Under the pieces are notes generated by a model. It saw only the letters and a program-made list of their open reading frames with translations, searched no databases and had not been told where the DNA came from. Positions 1-6,305 of a stretch of DNA of 10,216 nt are shown here, piece after piece. Both the position numbers and the translations under genes were made by a program. The DNA lies in NCBI GenBank assembly GCA_041572275.1, contig JBFFSQ010000104.1:1-10216 (forward strand), given 5' to 3'. The stretch comes from JBFFSQ01 sp041572275 (GTDB lineage: Bacteria; Pseudomonadota; Gammaproteobacteria; SZUA-229). Position 1 is the first letter of the stretch, and the number at the start of each line of letters is the position of its first letter.

Positions 1-140
1 GAACAACGCGAGCTAGAACACCGTGAACGACCGGATCAGGATCAGTCACTGAAGAAACGTATTCAACAACAGACACAACAACGTCAACTGGAACAACACC
101 AGATAGAACGCCGCGAACGATCAGTTCAGGATCATTCAAT
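1..140 (+). repeat. Imperfect 90-bp-period tandem repeat inside the DUF6515-like gene
   Basis: Bases 1-50 and 91-140 align without gaps at about 40 of 50 positions, in the same reading frame. Both begin GAACAAC and encode EQRELEHRER and EQHQIERRER. The 40 bases between them are also Gln/Arg-rich but less alike. The period is 30 codons. The array may extend further left, outside the window. Confidence 0.6.
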
Positions 141-798
141 ACGTTCCACACCCCGACGGCTTCCTCGCAATTCGCATGATCGCTACTATGAAAAGTATTC
201 AACCCAACTTAAACACAAACATCATTATTACAACCATGAAAACTACCGCTATCACACCTATTTTCTTGCACCCATCAAGCGTCACTTTCTCCCATTACAT
301 TATCGCGTCACTATTTTGCCTCAGACCTATGTACGGATCATTGTAGGTGGATGGCCTTATTTCTATTATGACGGCATATTTTATCGGCAATATATTGGTG
401 GCTATATTGTGATACGTGCCCCAATAGGTGCTGTAGTACGCATATTACCGCTTGGTTTCATTGCATTTAGCATCAGTGGATTTACCTATTATTATGTCAA
501 TGACACCTACTATATATGGGATGAAGATCAGGAAGCCTATATTGTGGTAGACAAACCCGATGGGGCCGAAGCAGCGATTGCTACAACGACTGAAGGTCGT
601 ATATTTGCCTACCCAAAACAAGGCCAGAGCGAAGAGCAGCAGGCGAAAGATCGTTATGAATGTCATCGTTGGGCAGTTAGTGAAACACGCGTCGACCCAA
701 CGGTAGCTGACGAAGACAGTTTAAGCCTTAAAGACAAACGTGATTACAGGCGAGCAATCAGTGCCTGTCTGGAAGGCAGGGGTTATACCGTGAAGTGA
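1..798 (+). CDS. DUF6515-like exported protein with Gln/Glu/Arg-rich repeats, 5' end outside window
   Basis: The frame is open from base 1 to the TGA at 796-798, giving 265 visible residues, so the gene starts upstream of the window. A TTG at 316 could be taken as a start, but it lies inside continuous coding sequence and is not the real one. Visible residues 1-50 are very rich in Gln, Glu and Arg, with a 30-residue repeat and a likely coiled coil or disordered stretch. Residues 60-100 are His/Tyr-rich. Residues 110-190 carry aromatic strands such as YFYYDGIFYR and YYYVNDTYY around a hydrophobic LPLGF turn, a pattern typical of DUF6515 proteins. The C-terminus has two cysteines (visible residues 221 and 256) in YECHRWAV and ACLEGRGYTVK, a tail seen in many proteobacterial envelope proteins. 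Envelope location is inferred because the signal peptide is not visible. The molecular role is unknown. Confidence 0.7.
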   Translation, partial: EQRELEHRERPDQDQSLKKRIQQQTQQRQLEQHQIERRERSVQDHSIRSTPRRLPRNSHDRYYEKYSTQLKHKHHYYNHENYRYHTYFLAPIKRHFLPLHYRVTILPQTYVRIIVGGWPYFYYDGIFYRQYIGGYIVIRAPIGAVVRILPLGFIAFSISGFTYYYVNDTYYIWDEDQEAYIVVDKPDGAEAAIATTTEGRIFAYPKQGQSEEQQAKDRYECHRWAVSETRVDPTVADEDSLSLKDKRDYRRAISACLEGRGYTVK

Positions 799-800
799 GG

Positions 801-830
801 TATCAGGTGGCTGATAGTGTTTAGTTTTAT
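801..830 (+). terminator. Weak hairpin after the DUF6515-like gene
   Basis: Three bases after the stop codon, TATCAG (801-806) and CTGATA (811-816) form a 6-bp stem with a GTGG loop. A T-rich but interrupted run, GTGTTTAGTTTT, follows. The stem is short and AT-rich, so it would be a weak intrinsic terminator at best. It lies in the gap between two convergent genes, where one is expected. Confidence 0.35.
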
Positions 831-852
831 ATACCCCCTAATCATTCAATGA

Positions 853-1830
853 CTATACAGATGCAAAGACCGCATCATTGTATTCTTTACGCTGCCATGA
901 ATTTTCGTTGAGGTAGACCTCATAACCAGCCCATTGTGTAAAACTATCTAAAGTCTCTGTTCCTGTTTTACGTCGATCTGAACCCGCGACAATTTTATAA
1001 ATCAACAAATCGTTCGCCGACATCATAGGCGCAGCCATATCAATGATCTGTCGTACCTGCCAGGCCGATCCATAAAGGCCATTACTATAATACTGTCCAA
1101 CCTTAAGCTGATCAGGCCTCAAGTTTGCATTGGTTTTTGTTTGCTGGGCCAGTCGATATATTTGCATCAGATCCTGACCGCTAATATCAATGGTGCTGTT
1201 CATTGCCTGTAATGCTTTTTCGAGATCACTTTCGCTAAATGTTTCTTCAACCTGCCTGGTCACTACTTGATCTGCACCTGAAGCAGCAAGTACAGCAGGA
1301 TAACGACGCCAGCGAAAAGCATAATTAAAGACGACTGCAATAATTACAATAATCACTGCATTGAGTAACACCGGAGTGAACACATACTGAAAACCTAGAG
1401 CCTGTATATTCGCCCCCCCAATCACAGCACTCAACGCGGTGGCACCACCTGGGGGGTGGATACAGCGTAAATAATGCATACTGATAATTGCTGCCGCGAC
1501 AGCCACTGCCGAAGCAACTAATAAATCAGGAATCCAGCGTGCACAGACCACTCCTATGAGAGCAGACACGAAATGCCCTGCCAGTACAGGCCAGGGCTGT
1601 GACAATGGCCCGTGAGGTACCGCAAACAGTAATACCGCTGTGGCCCCCATCGAAGCCACCACCCAGGCAGCTCCCTGAACAGTCAGGAATTGATGGCTAA
1701 TAAAAGTTACCGCCAGAATACCGACCAGGCCACCCGCACCCGATATCCATTTTTCCAGGTGGCCGGTTTTATTGGTTTCAAGCCCGAGTAGACGTGAAAT
1801 GGCTCGAATAGCGTAATGCTGTGTTTTCAT
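853..1830 (-). CDS. HPP family integral membrane protein with extra C-terminal cytosolic domain
   Basis: The 325-residue product carries the HPP-family membrane domain. Hydrophobic segments lie at roughly residues 32-50, 53-71, 83-99, 103-120 and 150-172. The signature HPPGGATAL is at 125-133, and the conserved PHGPLSQPWPVLAGH loop is at 72-86. HPP proteins are known in bacteria, cyanobacteria and plastids, where some members transport nitrite; the substrate here cannot be read from sequence. Residues about 185-325 form a soluble domain with conserved-looking blocks (GQYYSNGLYGSAWQVRQIID, YKIVAGSDRRKTG). This is not a CBS pair, although many HPP proteins end in CBS domains. The ATG at 1830 has no strong ribosome binding site. 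The gene is divergent from a LysR regulator 82 bp away, which probably controls it. Confidence 0.85.
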   Translation of the reverse strand: MKTQHYAIRAISRLLGLETNKTGHLEKWISGAGGLVGILAVTFISHQFLTVQGAAWVVASMGATAVLLFAVPHGPLSQPWPVLAGHFVSALIGVVCARWIPDLLVASAVAVAAAIISMHYLRCIHPPGGATALSAVIGGANIQALGFQYVFTPVLLNAVIIVIIAVVFNYAFRWRRYPAVLAASGADQVVTRQVEETFSESDLEKALQAMNSTIDISGQDLMQIYRLAQQTKTNANLRPDQLKVGQYYSNGLYGSAWQVRQIIDMAAPMMSANDLLIYKIVAGSDRRKTGTETLDSFTQWAGYEVYLNENSWQRKEYNDAVFASV

Positions 1831-1859
1831 GTCATCACTATATAAGCTTTTTTATGTAT

Positions 1860-1888
1860 TAGACAAACGATTTATATTGGACATTAAT
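1860..1888 (+). promoter_or_regulatory. Putative sigma-70 promoter of the LysR gene
   Basis: TAGACA (1860-1865, five of six matches to the -35 consensus) is followed by a 17-bp spacer and ATTAAT (1883-1888, four of six matches to the -10). Transcription would start around 1895, inside the 1884-1908 inverted repeat. That arrangement would allow negative autoregulation, as is common for LysR genes. No transcription data support it. Confidence 0.4.
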
Positions 1889-1908
1889 ATCGAAATATTC
1901 GATATTAA
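1884..1908. promoter_or_regulatory. Inverted-repeat operator between the LysR and HPP genes
   Basis: Two perfect 11-bp arms, TTAATATCGAA (1884-1894) and TTCGATATTAA (1898-1908), flank the spacer ATA. The symmetry fits a LysR-type binding site, which is usually a T-N11-A dyad. The site overlaps the predicted -10 of the regulator gene and lies about 55-80 bp upstream of the HPP start codon. This is the usual position for both autorepression and activation of a divergent target. An arm length of 11 is far beyond chance in a window of this size. Confidence 0.7.
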
Positions 1909-1912
1909 CAAG

Positions 1913-2791
1913 ATGGATATGGATCAGGTTAAAACGTTTCTGGCGGTGGTCGCCAATGGCAGCTTTCTCGAAGCCGCATCTCGCCTGCATGTCACACAGT
2001 CTACTGTAAGTAGTCGCATTCAGGGACTGGAAACTTATCTTGGTGCAACTTTGTTCGTACGAAACCGATCTGGAGCCAAGCTGACCCCCGCTGGCAGGCG
2101 CTTTGTACATCATGCGAAGTCCATCGTACTCACTCTAGATCAGGCCCGACATGATGTGGGCCTGCCTACTCGCTATCGTGCCAGTATTACCGTGGGTGCA
2201 CGAATTGCGTTGTGGGAAGAATTTCTACCACGCTGGATAGGAGAAATGCGATCAAGTGCACCGGATATATCTATTCGCAGTGAAATTGGTTTCGAAGAAG
2301 ACCTGATGCGCCGCGTAATCGAAGGCACCATGGATGTAGCCATGATGTATACCCCCCAACACAGCCCTGGCATTCAAGTACAACATCTGTTCGATGAAAC
2401 CCTGGTATTGTTAACAACAGACCCAAACAAACCCTGGCCCGATCAAGACTATATCTATGTAGACTGGGGCCCCGCATTTTATGCGCAACACAGTATCAAT
2501 TATCCTGATCTGGAACGTCCAGCGCAGGTAGTGAATATCGGCTGGCTTGGCATTCAGATTATTATCCGAAATGGCGGTTCCTGTTTTGTACCGCTACGGA
2601 TGGCAGAGCCATTGATTCAGGCTGGACAGTTATTCCATATGCCAAACAGCCCTCAATTCAAACTGCCCGCTTACATGGTATATCCACGTAACAGTGATTC
2701 GATTGTACTGGAACAGGTGCTCACCAGTTTGCGCGCACAAGCGGCTATGGAACAGAAAAAAGCATTAGAAACGGGTATTTTACTTGAATAA
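1913..2791 (+). CDS. LysR-family transcriptional regulator (HdfR-like), divergent from the HPP gene
   Basis: The gene encodes 292 residues from the ATG at 1913. An open frame runs back to 1829, but that extension would overlap the HPP start and contain the promoter and operator; the family N-terminus fits MDMDQVKTFLAVV. The ATG at 1919 is also possible, and neither has a clear Shine-Dalgarno. The winged helix-turn-helix covers about residues 5-63, with recognition segment VTQSTVSSRIQGLE followed by LGATLFVRNRSGAKLTPAGR. The rest is a periplasmic-binding-like effector domain; blocks such as YIYVDWGPAF and GGSCFVP recur in the second LysR protein of this window. Its likely target is the divergent HPP gene, from the shared operator. 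The effector is unknown. Confidence 0.88.
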   Translation: MDMDQVKTFLAVVANGSFLEAASRLHVTQSTVSSRIQGLETYLGATLFVRNRSGAKLTPAGRRFVHHAKSIVLTLDQARHDVGLPTRYRASITVGARIALWEEFLPRWIGEMRSSAPDISIRSEIGFEEDLMRRVIEGTMDVAMMYTPQHSPGIQVQHLFDETLVLLTTDPNKPWPDQDYIYVDWGPAFYAQHSINYPDLERPAQVVNIGWLGIQIIIRNGGSCFVPLRMAEPLIQAGQLFHMPNSPQFKLPAYMVYPRNSDSIVLEQVLTSLRAQAAMEQKKALETGILLE

Positions 2792-2888
2792 TTTTGTATT
2801 AATCATTTGTACGCTTTATTCACAAGTCCATACCACATTTCAAATTCCATAAATGACTAGACCTGTACCCGATTTTCTAATCGAACAT

Positions 2889-3344
2889 CTAGATATTTCT
2901 TTTTCCCTTTTCCTCTTGAGTTATTTCTCGCTTAATAAGTTTAGTAAGGTGATTCATTTCTTCTGCAATTAACTCAATCGCATCATCTGCTGACAACAGT
3001 CCTTGTAAACTCCCCTGCTCATCCACAACAATTACTCGCCGTATGCCCTGATTTCTCATCAACTCAAGGGTATCAAGAAATGTTGCTTTTTCATTTATGG
3101 TGACCAACTTTGTGCTCATCACATCTTTTATACATAAAGAGTTAGGATCGATTTTTTGTGCGATGACCTCGATGACAATATCTCTGTCTGTGATTATCCC
3201 AACAGGTAGTGTTTTTTCTCCCTGCCTTTCAACCACAACAAGATCACCCACATGATGTTGCCTCATAAGTGTAGCGGCATCAGTAACAGAATCTGTTTGC
3301 TCACTAACAACTATTTCACGATTACAATATTCACCTGCAGTCAT
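2889..3344 (-). CDS. Stand-alone protein with two CBS domains
   Basis: The product is 151 residues from the ATG at 3344. A GTG at 3353 is in frame but sits right against the GGAG motif, whereas GGAG is about 8 nt from the ATG, which decides the start. The beginning MTAGEYCNREIV is typical of a widespread proteobacterial CBS-pair family. CBS1 spans about residues 8-65 (HHVGDLVVV, VGIITDRDIV) and CBS2 about 72-130 (IKDVMSTKLVTI, MRNQGIRRVIVVD, LQGLLSADDAIELI). The C-terminal tail is charged. CBS pairs bind adenine nucleotides and act as energy or redox sensors on partner proteins. The partner here is unknown; the HPP membrane protein of this window, which lacks its own CBS domains, is a speculative candidate. 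Confidence 0.88.
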   Translation of the reverse strand: MTAGEYCNREIVVSEQTDSVTDAATLMRQHHVGDLVVVERQGEKTLPVGIITDRDIVIEVIAQKIDPNSLCIKDVMSTKLVTINEKATFLDTLELMRNQGIRRVIVVDEQGSLQGLLSADDAIELIAEEMNHLTKLIKREITQEEKGKRNI

Positions 3345-3420
3345 GATTTTCACTCCATTACGTTCAAGATGATAAATTAGCTAGCAGCTGTGCATTTAAA
3401 ATTTAAATACGCCAGAAACA

Positions 3421-3700
3421 CTACGGCTTCTTTTCTATACTCGCAAATTCTATGGTTAGCAGATTCCAGGCAACGCGTGTGTTGCTGGCATACCCGGGAT
3501 ATCCTGCTAGCTTATTGTGTAAACGACGATCGTCCAGGTCGGTACGCCGTACCCGTCGTACGGCCATGAGCACAGCAGGAATCAGGCCAAAACGAGAATC
3601 AAGCGCAAGAACATGGCAAACACCATGACGATCACTACAGTGTACATAGGATGACGCACAATTGCATAAAGCCTGATGACTAGCCATGTAATAACACCGA
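3421..3700 (-). pseudogene. Truncated, frameshifted remnant of an isoprenylcysteine methyltransferase-like gene
   Basis: Two overlapping minus-strand frames together restore the C-terminal part of an isoprenylcysteine carboxyl methyltransferase-like membrane protein. The upstream frame reads WLVIRLYAIVRHPMY followed by a hydrophobic stretch, ending at a TGA; VRHPMY is the family hallmark. The next frame continues LALDSRFGLIPAVLMAV, then RRTDLDDRRLHNKLAGYPGY, matching the family's LPGY-x-x-Y tail. The switch lies near 3605-3618. Everything N-terminal of about IVRHPMY, including at least two membrane segments, is absent: the remnant begins right behind the stop codon of the DUF1207 gene. An open frame of 88 codons (3687 to 3421) might be annotated as a hypothetical protein, but its first 30 residues are the wrong frame. 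A sequencing error could explain the shift but not the missing half. Confidence 0.7.
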
Positions 3701-3701
3701 C

Positions 3702-4565
3702 TTAAAATAATAAATAGGTTGTTATTCCATAACTTTTAATACTGACATCATAAAACTGTCCAAAGGGTACCTTTCCATCATAGCCTTCCAACATAATGCG
3801 GATTCGACGACTGCCTGAGCCAGGCCTGCCAAATTCCAGTCCTAGTTTAACTGTTGTATTGGTTTTCCAGTCATCACCCTGATAGGCGCTTAAATCGATA
3901 CCACCAGTCATGTACCCGTTTCCCAGTGTATAGCTGGAGCTATGGAAATCCGTACCCAACTGTATAGCAACTCTATCAAGGCTGGTGGGCTCAACATTCA
4001 GCAAATAACCGGCACCTCCATAGATGCGATAATTACTCCATTGATAGGCAGCCGTAAAATCCATGGCCTCAAGACTGTAATTGATACGATCAGGTGCTGA
4101 AGCACTCAATAAAAACTCATCACCAAGATGCGTACTCTGGTGGAGTACGCGTAACCGATACGATGCTTCTCCATCATGGTGAGTGCTCGATAGACCAATG
4201 GTATAATCTGCATTGATCAGGTCTTTTGAGTGGGCATCCATATTAAATTGCGCAAATACCGCGCCAACGACACTTAGTTGCCAGCTGTTGGTCGAATTTT
4301 CCTGCCAACGTATTAAACCAAAGTGCTCACCATAGCTCACCACAGCCGCGTTGAACCGACCTAATCGACCACTGCTATTGGCCTTATGAAAACCAACAGA
4401 AAATTGTGGTTCCTTGGGGTCAGCCACTAAAGGTTCAAATAGTTCGCCAATTGGAAACACTGTCGTTGTATATTTTTCTTCAGCAAATACCGACACTGTA
4501 AATAATAAGACAAATGCAGTGCTCATGAATATTAATTGTGAGTTCCAGGCGCTGTTATTTTTCAT
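3702..4565 (-). CDS. DUF1207 family outer-membrane protein
   Basis: The product is 287 residues. Residues 1-28 form a signal peptide with a hydrophobic core (about 11-26) and likely cleavage after SVFA. The mature protein shows family blocks: FEPLVADPKEPQFSVGF, HFGLIRW, MDAHSKDLINADYTIGL, LHQSTHLGDEFLL and YRIYGGAGYLLNVEP. Alternating strand patterns and a terminal phenylalanine (YLLF) fit an outer-membrane beta-barrel. Its cargo or function is unknown; DUF1207 has no settled role. A GAGG lies about 11-14 nt before the ATG at 4565; an internal Met at residue 14 would shorten the signal peptide and is less likely. The methyltransferase-like remnant follows the stop at once, and the CBS gene lies further downstream on the same strand. 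A palindrome resembling a Fur site lies about 80 bp upstream. Confidence 0.85.
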   Translation of the reverse strand: MKNNSAWNSQLIFMSTAFVLLFTVSVFAEEKYTTTVFPIGELFEPLVADPKEPQFSVGFHKANSSGRLGRFNAAVVSYGEHFGLIRWQENSTNSWQLSVVGAVFAQFNMDAHSKDLINADYTIGLSSTHHDGEASYRLRVLHQSTHLGDEFLLSASAPDRINYSLEAMDFTAAYQWSNYRIYGGAGYLLNVEPTSLDRVAIQLGTDFHSSSYTLGNGYMTGGIDLSAYQGDDWKTNTTVKLGLEFGRPGSGSRRIRIMLEGYDGKVPFGQFYDVSIKSYGITTYLLF

Positions 4566-4642
4566 ACTATGAATGCCCTCATCCTCTCAATCATAAGCAA
4601 TGCAAGTTAATACTAGTTAGTAATGGTCTGGCCATCTTCTCA

Positions 4643-4662
4643 ATTATGATTGTTATCATAAT
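4643..4662. promoter_or_regulatory. Possible Fur-type palindrome upstream of the DUF1207 gene
   Basis: ATTATGAT (4643-4650) and ATCATAAT (4655-4662) are perfect 8-bp inverted arms around TGTT. On the minus strand, the run CATTATGATAACAATCATA agrees with the classical 19-bp Fur consensus at about 13 of 19 positions by hand alignment. It lies between the divergent DUF1207 gene (start 4565) and the small acidic gene (start 4787) and could serve either. The region is AT-rich, which raises the chance of a false match. Confidence 0.35.
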
Positions 4663-4706
4663 GATTTCAATCGAGAATATTGATCAACACGATAAATATT
4701 ATTCTA

Positions 4707-4735
4707 TTTACAGACCGCCTAGCCTGGTAAATATT
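4707..4735 (+). promoter_or_regulatory. Putative sigma-70 promoter of the small acidic gene
   Basis: TTTACA (4707-4712, five of six to the -35 consensus), a 17-bp spacer and AATATT (4730-4735, four of six to the -10) lie about 50 bp before the start codon at 4787. The spacing is ideal, but the -10 match is only moderate. Confidence 0.3.
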
Positions 4736-4786
4736 ACGCATTTCTAATATTGCCTTAGATAAATGTTTGCCTGGAGACTCAACCTT

Positions 4787-4975
4787 ATGTCGAAAAGTAT
4801 TGATGATGATTATGACGCCATGGACGCTGATGAACTACCTGATGATTTTGAGGATTTTGAAATCAGGCAACTAGTAGTAAAAAACCAACCTGCGGTACGA
4901 CAGAGACTCGAGCAACTCATGGAAAACAGGGAGCTTGATCGGTTAATTAATGACGGGTTCGATTATTGGGATTAA
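4787..4975 (+). CDS. Small acidic protein, 62 residues, resembling PA3496-type proteins
   Basis: The start is placed at the ATG at 4787, which has a GGAG 10 nt upstream. An in-frame ATG at 4763 has no ribosome binding site and would add only MFAWRLNL. Residues 5-28 are strongly acidic (DDDYDAMDADELPDDFEDFE). Residues 30-62 look like an amphipathic helix, AVRQRLEQLMENRELDRLI, ending in DYWD. An acidic head followed by an R-x-R-x-E...L-x-x-L helix resembles the small gammaproteobacterial proteins annotated as PA3496 family putative envelope integrity proteins. I make that link from memory of the pattern and hold it loosely. There is no signal peptide and no cysteine. It converges on the second LysR gene, and the stop codons of the two overlap in one TTAA. 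Confidence 0.65.
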   Translation: MSKSIDDDYDAMDADELPDDFEDFEIRQLVVKNQPAVRQRLEQLMENRELDRLINDGFDYWD

Positions 4976-5811
4976 GTTTTATCAAACCAGGTTAATATTT
5001 CCTCGATTACTTCCTTTTTAGTGCTCGTCTGTGAATAAACGGCATAGGCATCTTTCTGAATTACCGGAGCATCTTCTACCTTGAACAGGCTTGAACCCAG
5101 CTGATCATGTACGACTGCCTCAGGGAGATAAGCAGCCCCACCACAACTGTTTAAGAGACTGAGTGCTATGCGACCAACACTCGCACGTAATTTAGGAGGT
5201 GGAATATCCGGGTATTGTCTCGCATGTACCATGCCGAATGATGTCCCCCAGTCAACAAAAATATAATTTTCCTTAACAGCTTCTTCGGCACTAATACCTT
5301 TAGTTGTCGAAATCATGACTAAAGGTACAGGCACGATTTCTTTTACCAGTATTTGAGGTGTTTTGGGCGGATCAAATACAAAACCAAGATCCAGCGTGCC
5401 ATCAAGCAGATTACGCATCAATGAGTCGGTAGGTGTAACATCCACCTGCAGTGCAGTTGCCACACTACTGGTATAAACCCAGCTTAGCCAGTCCTCAAGA
5501 AAGATATCCCATATACTGGGTAATGCCGCTACGCTCAAAAATGTCTCAGCACCCTCCGGGATTGCTATTTCCTGTCTGGCTTTATTCCAGGTATTGAGAA
5601 TATTTTCCGCATAGGTTAAAAACTTTATACCTGCGGTGGTCAGCTCGATATTATTCCTTTCTCGGGTAAACAAGCGAATACCCAGTTCATCTTCGAGTTG
5701 TTTTATTCTGGCGCTCACCGCTGACTGGCTGATAAACAGATTTTTGGCTGCGCGACCAAAATGCCTTGCACGATAAACCTCAAGGAAAGCTTTTAATAAT
5801 CCAACATCCAT
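4972..5811 (-). CDS. LysR-family transcriptional regulator, HdfR-like
   Basis: This 279-residue LysR protein is of usual family length for HdfR. The N-terminal winged helix-turn-helix (about residues 4-62) reads LLKAFLEVYRARHFGRAAKNL, then ISQSAVSARIKQLEDELGIRLFTRERNNIELTTAG; this is very close to the HdfR pattern. HdfR in Escherichia coli represses the flagellar master operon, but no flagellar gene is visible here. The effector domain carries NYIFVDWGTSFGMVHARQYPD and SCGGAAYLPEAVV, matching equivalent blocks in the other LysR protein of the window, so the two are paralogues. The start at 5811 follows a weak GAG-rich leader. Its neighbours are a convergent small acidic gene and, divergently, a small secreted protein 224 bp away. 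A regulatory link to either is only a guess. Confidence 0.9.
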   Translation of the reverse strand: MDVGLLKAFLEVYRARHFGRAAKNLFISQSAVSARIKQLEDELGIRLFTRERNNIELTTAGIKFLTYAENILNTWNKARQEIAIPEGAETFLSVAALPSIWDIFLEDWLSWVYTSSVATALQVDVTPTDSLMRNLLDGTLDLGFVFDPPKTPQILVKEIVPVPLVMISTTKGISAEEAVKENYIFVDWGTSFGMVHARQYPDIPPPKLRASVGRIALSLLNSCGGAAYLPEAVVHDQLGSSLFKVEDAPVIQKDAYAVYSQTSTKKEVIEEILTWFDKT

Positions 5812-5921
5812 TACTTCATCATCTCTTTAGTCGACTAGGGTATCTGTACATAGCTTTTATGGCATTAGCCAAGAATAGAGCCATGACAATATTAATCGAA
5901 AAATGTAATGATGACATGCAA

Positions 5922-5950
5922 TTTTATTCACTTTACTAGCCCAATATAAT
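5922..5950 (+). promoter_or_regulatory. Putative promoter of the small secreted protein gene
   Basis: A perfect -10 hexamer, TATAAT, lies at 5945-5950. At 17-bp spacing the -35 position reads TTTTAT (5922-5927), only three of six. Transcription would start near 5957, giving a leader of about 80 nt before the ATG at 6036. The weak -35 suggests an activator or simply low promoter strength. Confidence 0.4.
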
Positions 5951-6035
5951 GGAATAAAAAGCTGCATTCTCACTATGACATACGGTCAATAGCAGGAATA
6001 GCAGACAATCATTTCCATTACGGGAGTAATACCAT

Positions 6036-6254
6036 ATGAAATTTGCTGTATATCTAGCAGCTTTATCCTTAACAGCCACACTTGGCACTGCTTATGCAAC
6101 AGGCATCGCCAATCCAGAAGATGATATTTCTGGTTACTGTAAGGAGCAGGCAGAACTGGCTGGCGTCGAAGATATGGATGAAAAAGCTGAATATATCAAA
6201 GATTGTGTTGATAGCTTTGGACCATCCGTTGACAATCAGCAACAAGCTGAATAA
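6036..6254 (+). CDS. Small secreted acidic protein with two cysteines
   Basis: The 72-residue product has a clear Sec signal peptide: MKF, a hydrophobic stretch, and a likely signal peptidase I site after TAYA (residue 21). The mature part is about 51 residues, acidic, with Cys35 and Cys57 spaced 22 apart in SGYCKEQAELAGVEDMDEK and YIKDCVDSF. The two cysteines could form a disulfide in the periplasm holding a short helical hairpin. A strong GGGAG lies 9 nt before the ATG. The frame overlapping it at 6082-6273 has no signal or ribosome binding site and is a shadow. A promoter-like sequence upstream and a strong terminator downstream make this a single-gene unit. I do not recognise a characterised family; similar C-x(n)-C small periplasmic proteins occur in gammaproteobacteria. 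Confidence 0.8.
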   Translation: MKFAVYLAALSLTATLGTAYATGIANPEDDISGYCKEQAELAGVEDMDEKAEYIKDCVDSFGPSVDNQQQAE

Positions 6255-6270
6255 ATCGATCAGAGAATCA

Positions 6271-6290
6271 TGAAAATCTCTTGATTTTCA
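6271..6290. other. AT-rich hairpin in the 3' leader of the secreted-protein transcript
   Basis: TGAAAATC (6271-6278) and GATTTTCA (6283-6290) form a perfect 8-bp stem with a TCTT loop, 16 bases after the stop codon. No T-run follows on either strand, so it is not a terminator by itself. It may protect the 3' end of the transcript together with the terminator at 6306-6335. Confidence 0.4.
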
Positions 6291-6305
6291 AAAATTGAGC
6301 TCGAT

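Noticed and set aside
1829..1912. N-terminal extension of the first LysR protein from the ATG at 1829
   Set aside because: It would overlap the HPP start codon and contain the predicted promoter and the dyad. The 28 added residues have no counterpart in the LysR family.
3394..3408. AT palindrome ATTTAAA-A-TTTAAAT upstream of the CBS gene
   Set aside because: It is low-complexity AT sequence with no promoter hexamers at proper spacing around it.
3421..3687. 88-codon open frame as a real hypothetical gene
   Set aside because: Only its C-terminal two thirds match a family; the first 30 residues are out of frame with the VRHPMY segment, which lies in the adjacent frame.
4538..4747. Plus-strand frame of 69 codons over the DUF1207 start and the intergenic region
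   Set aside because: It has no ribosome binding site, starts antisense to the signal peptide, and its hydrophobic stretch comes from the AT-rich regulatory palindrome.
5828..5837. Perfect palindrome TAGTCGACTA upstream of the second LysR gene
   Set aside because: Ten-base palindromes are expected about ten times by chance in a window this long. The position is suggestive but unsupported.
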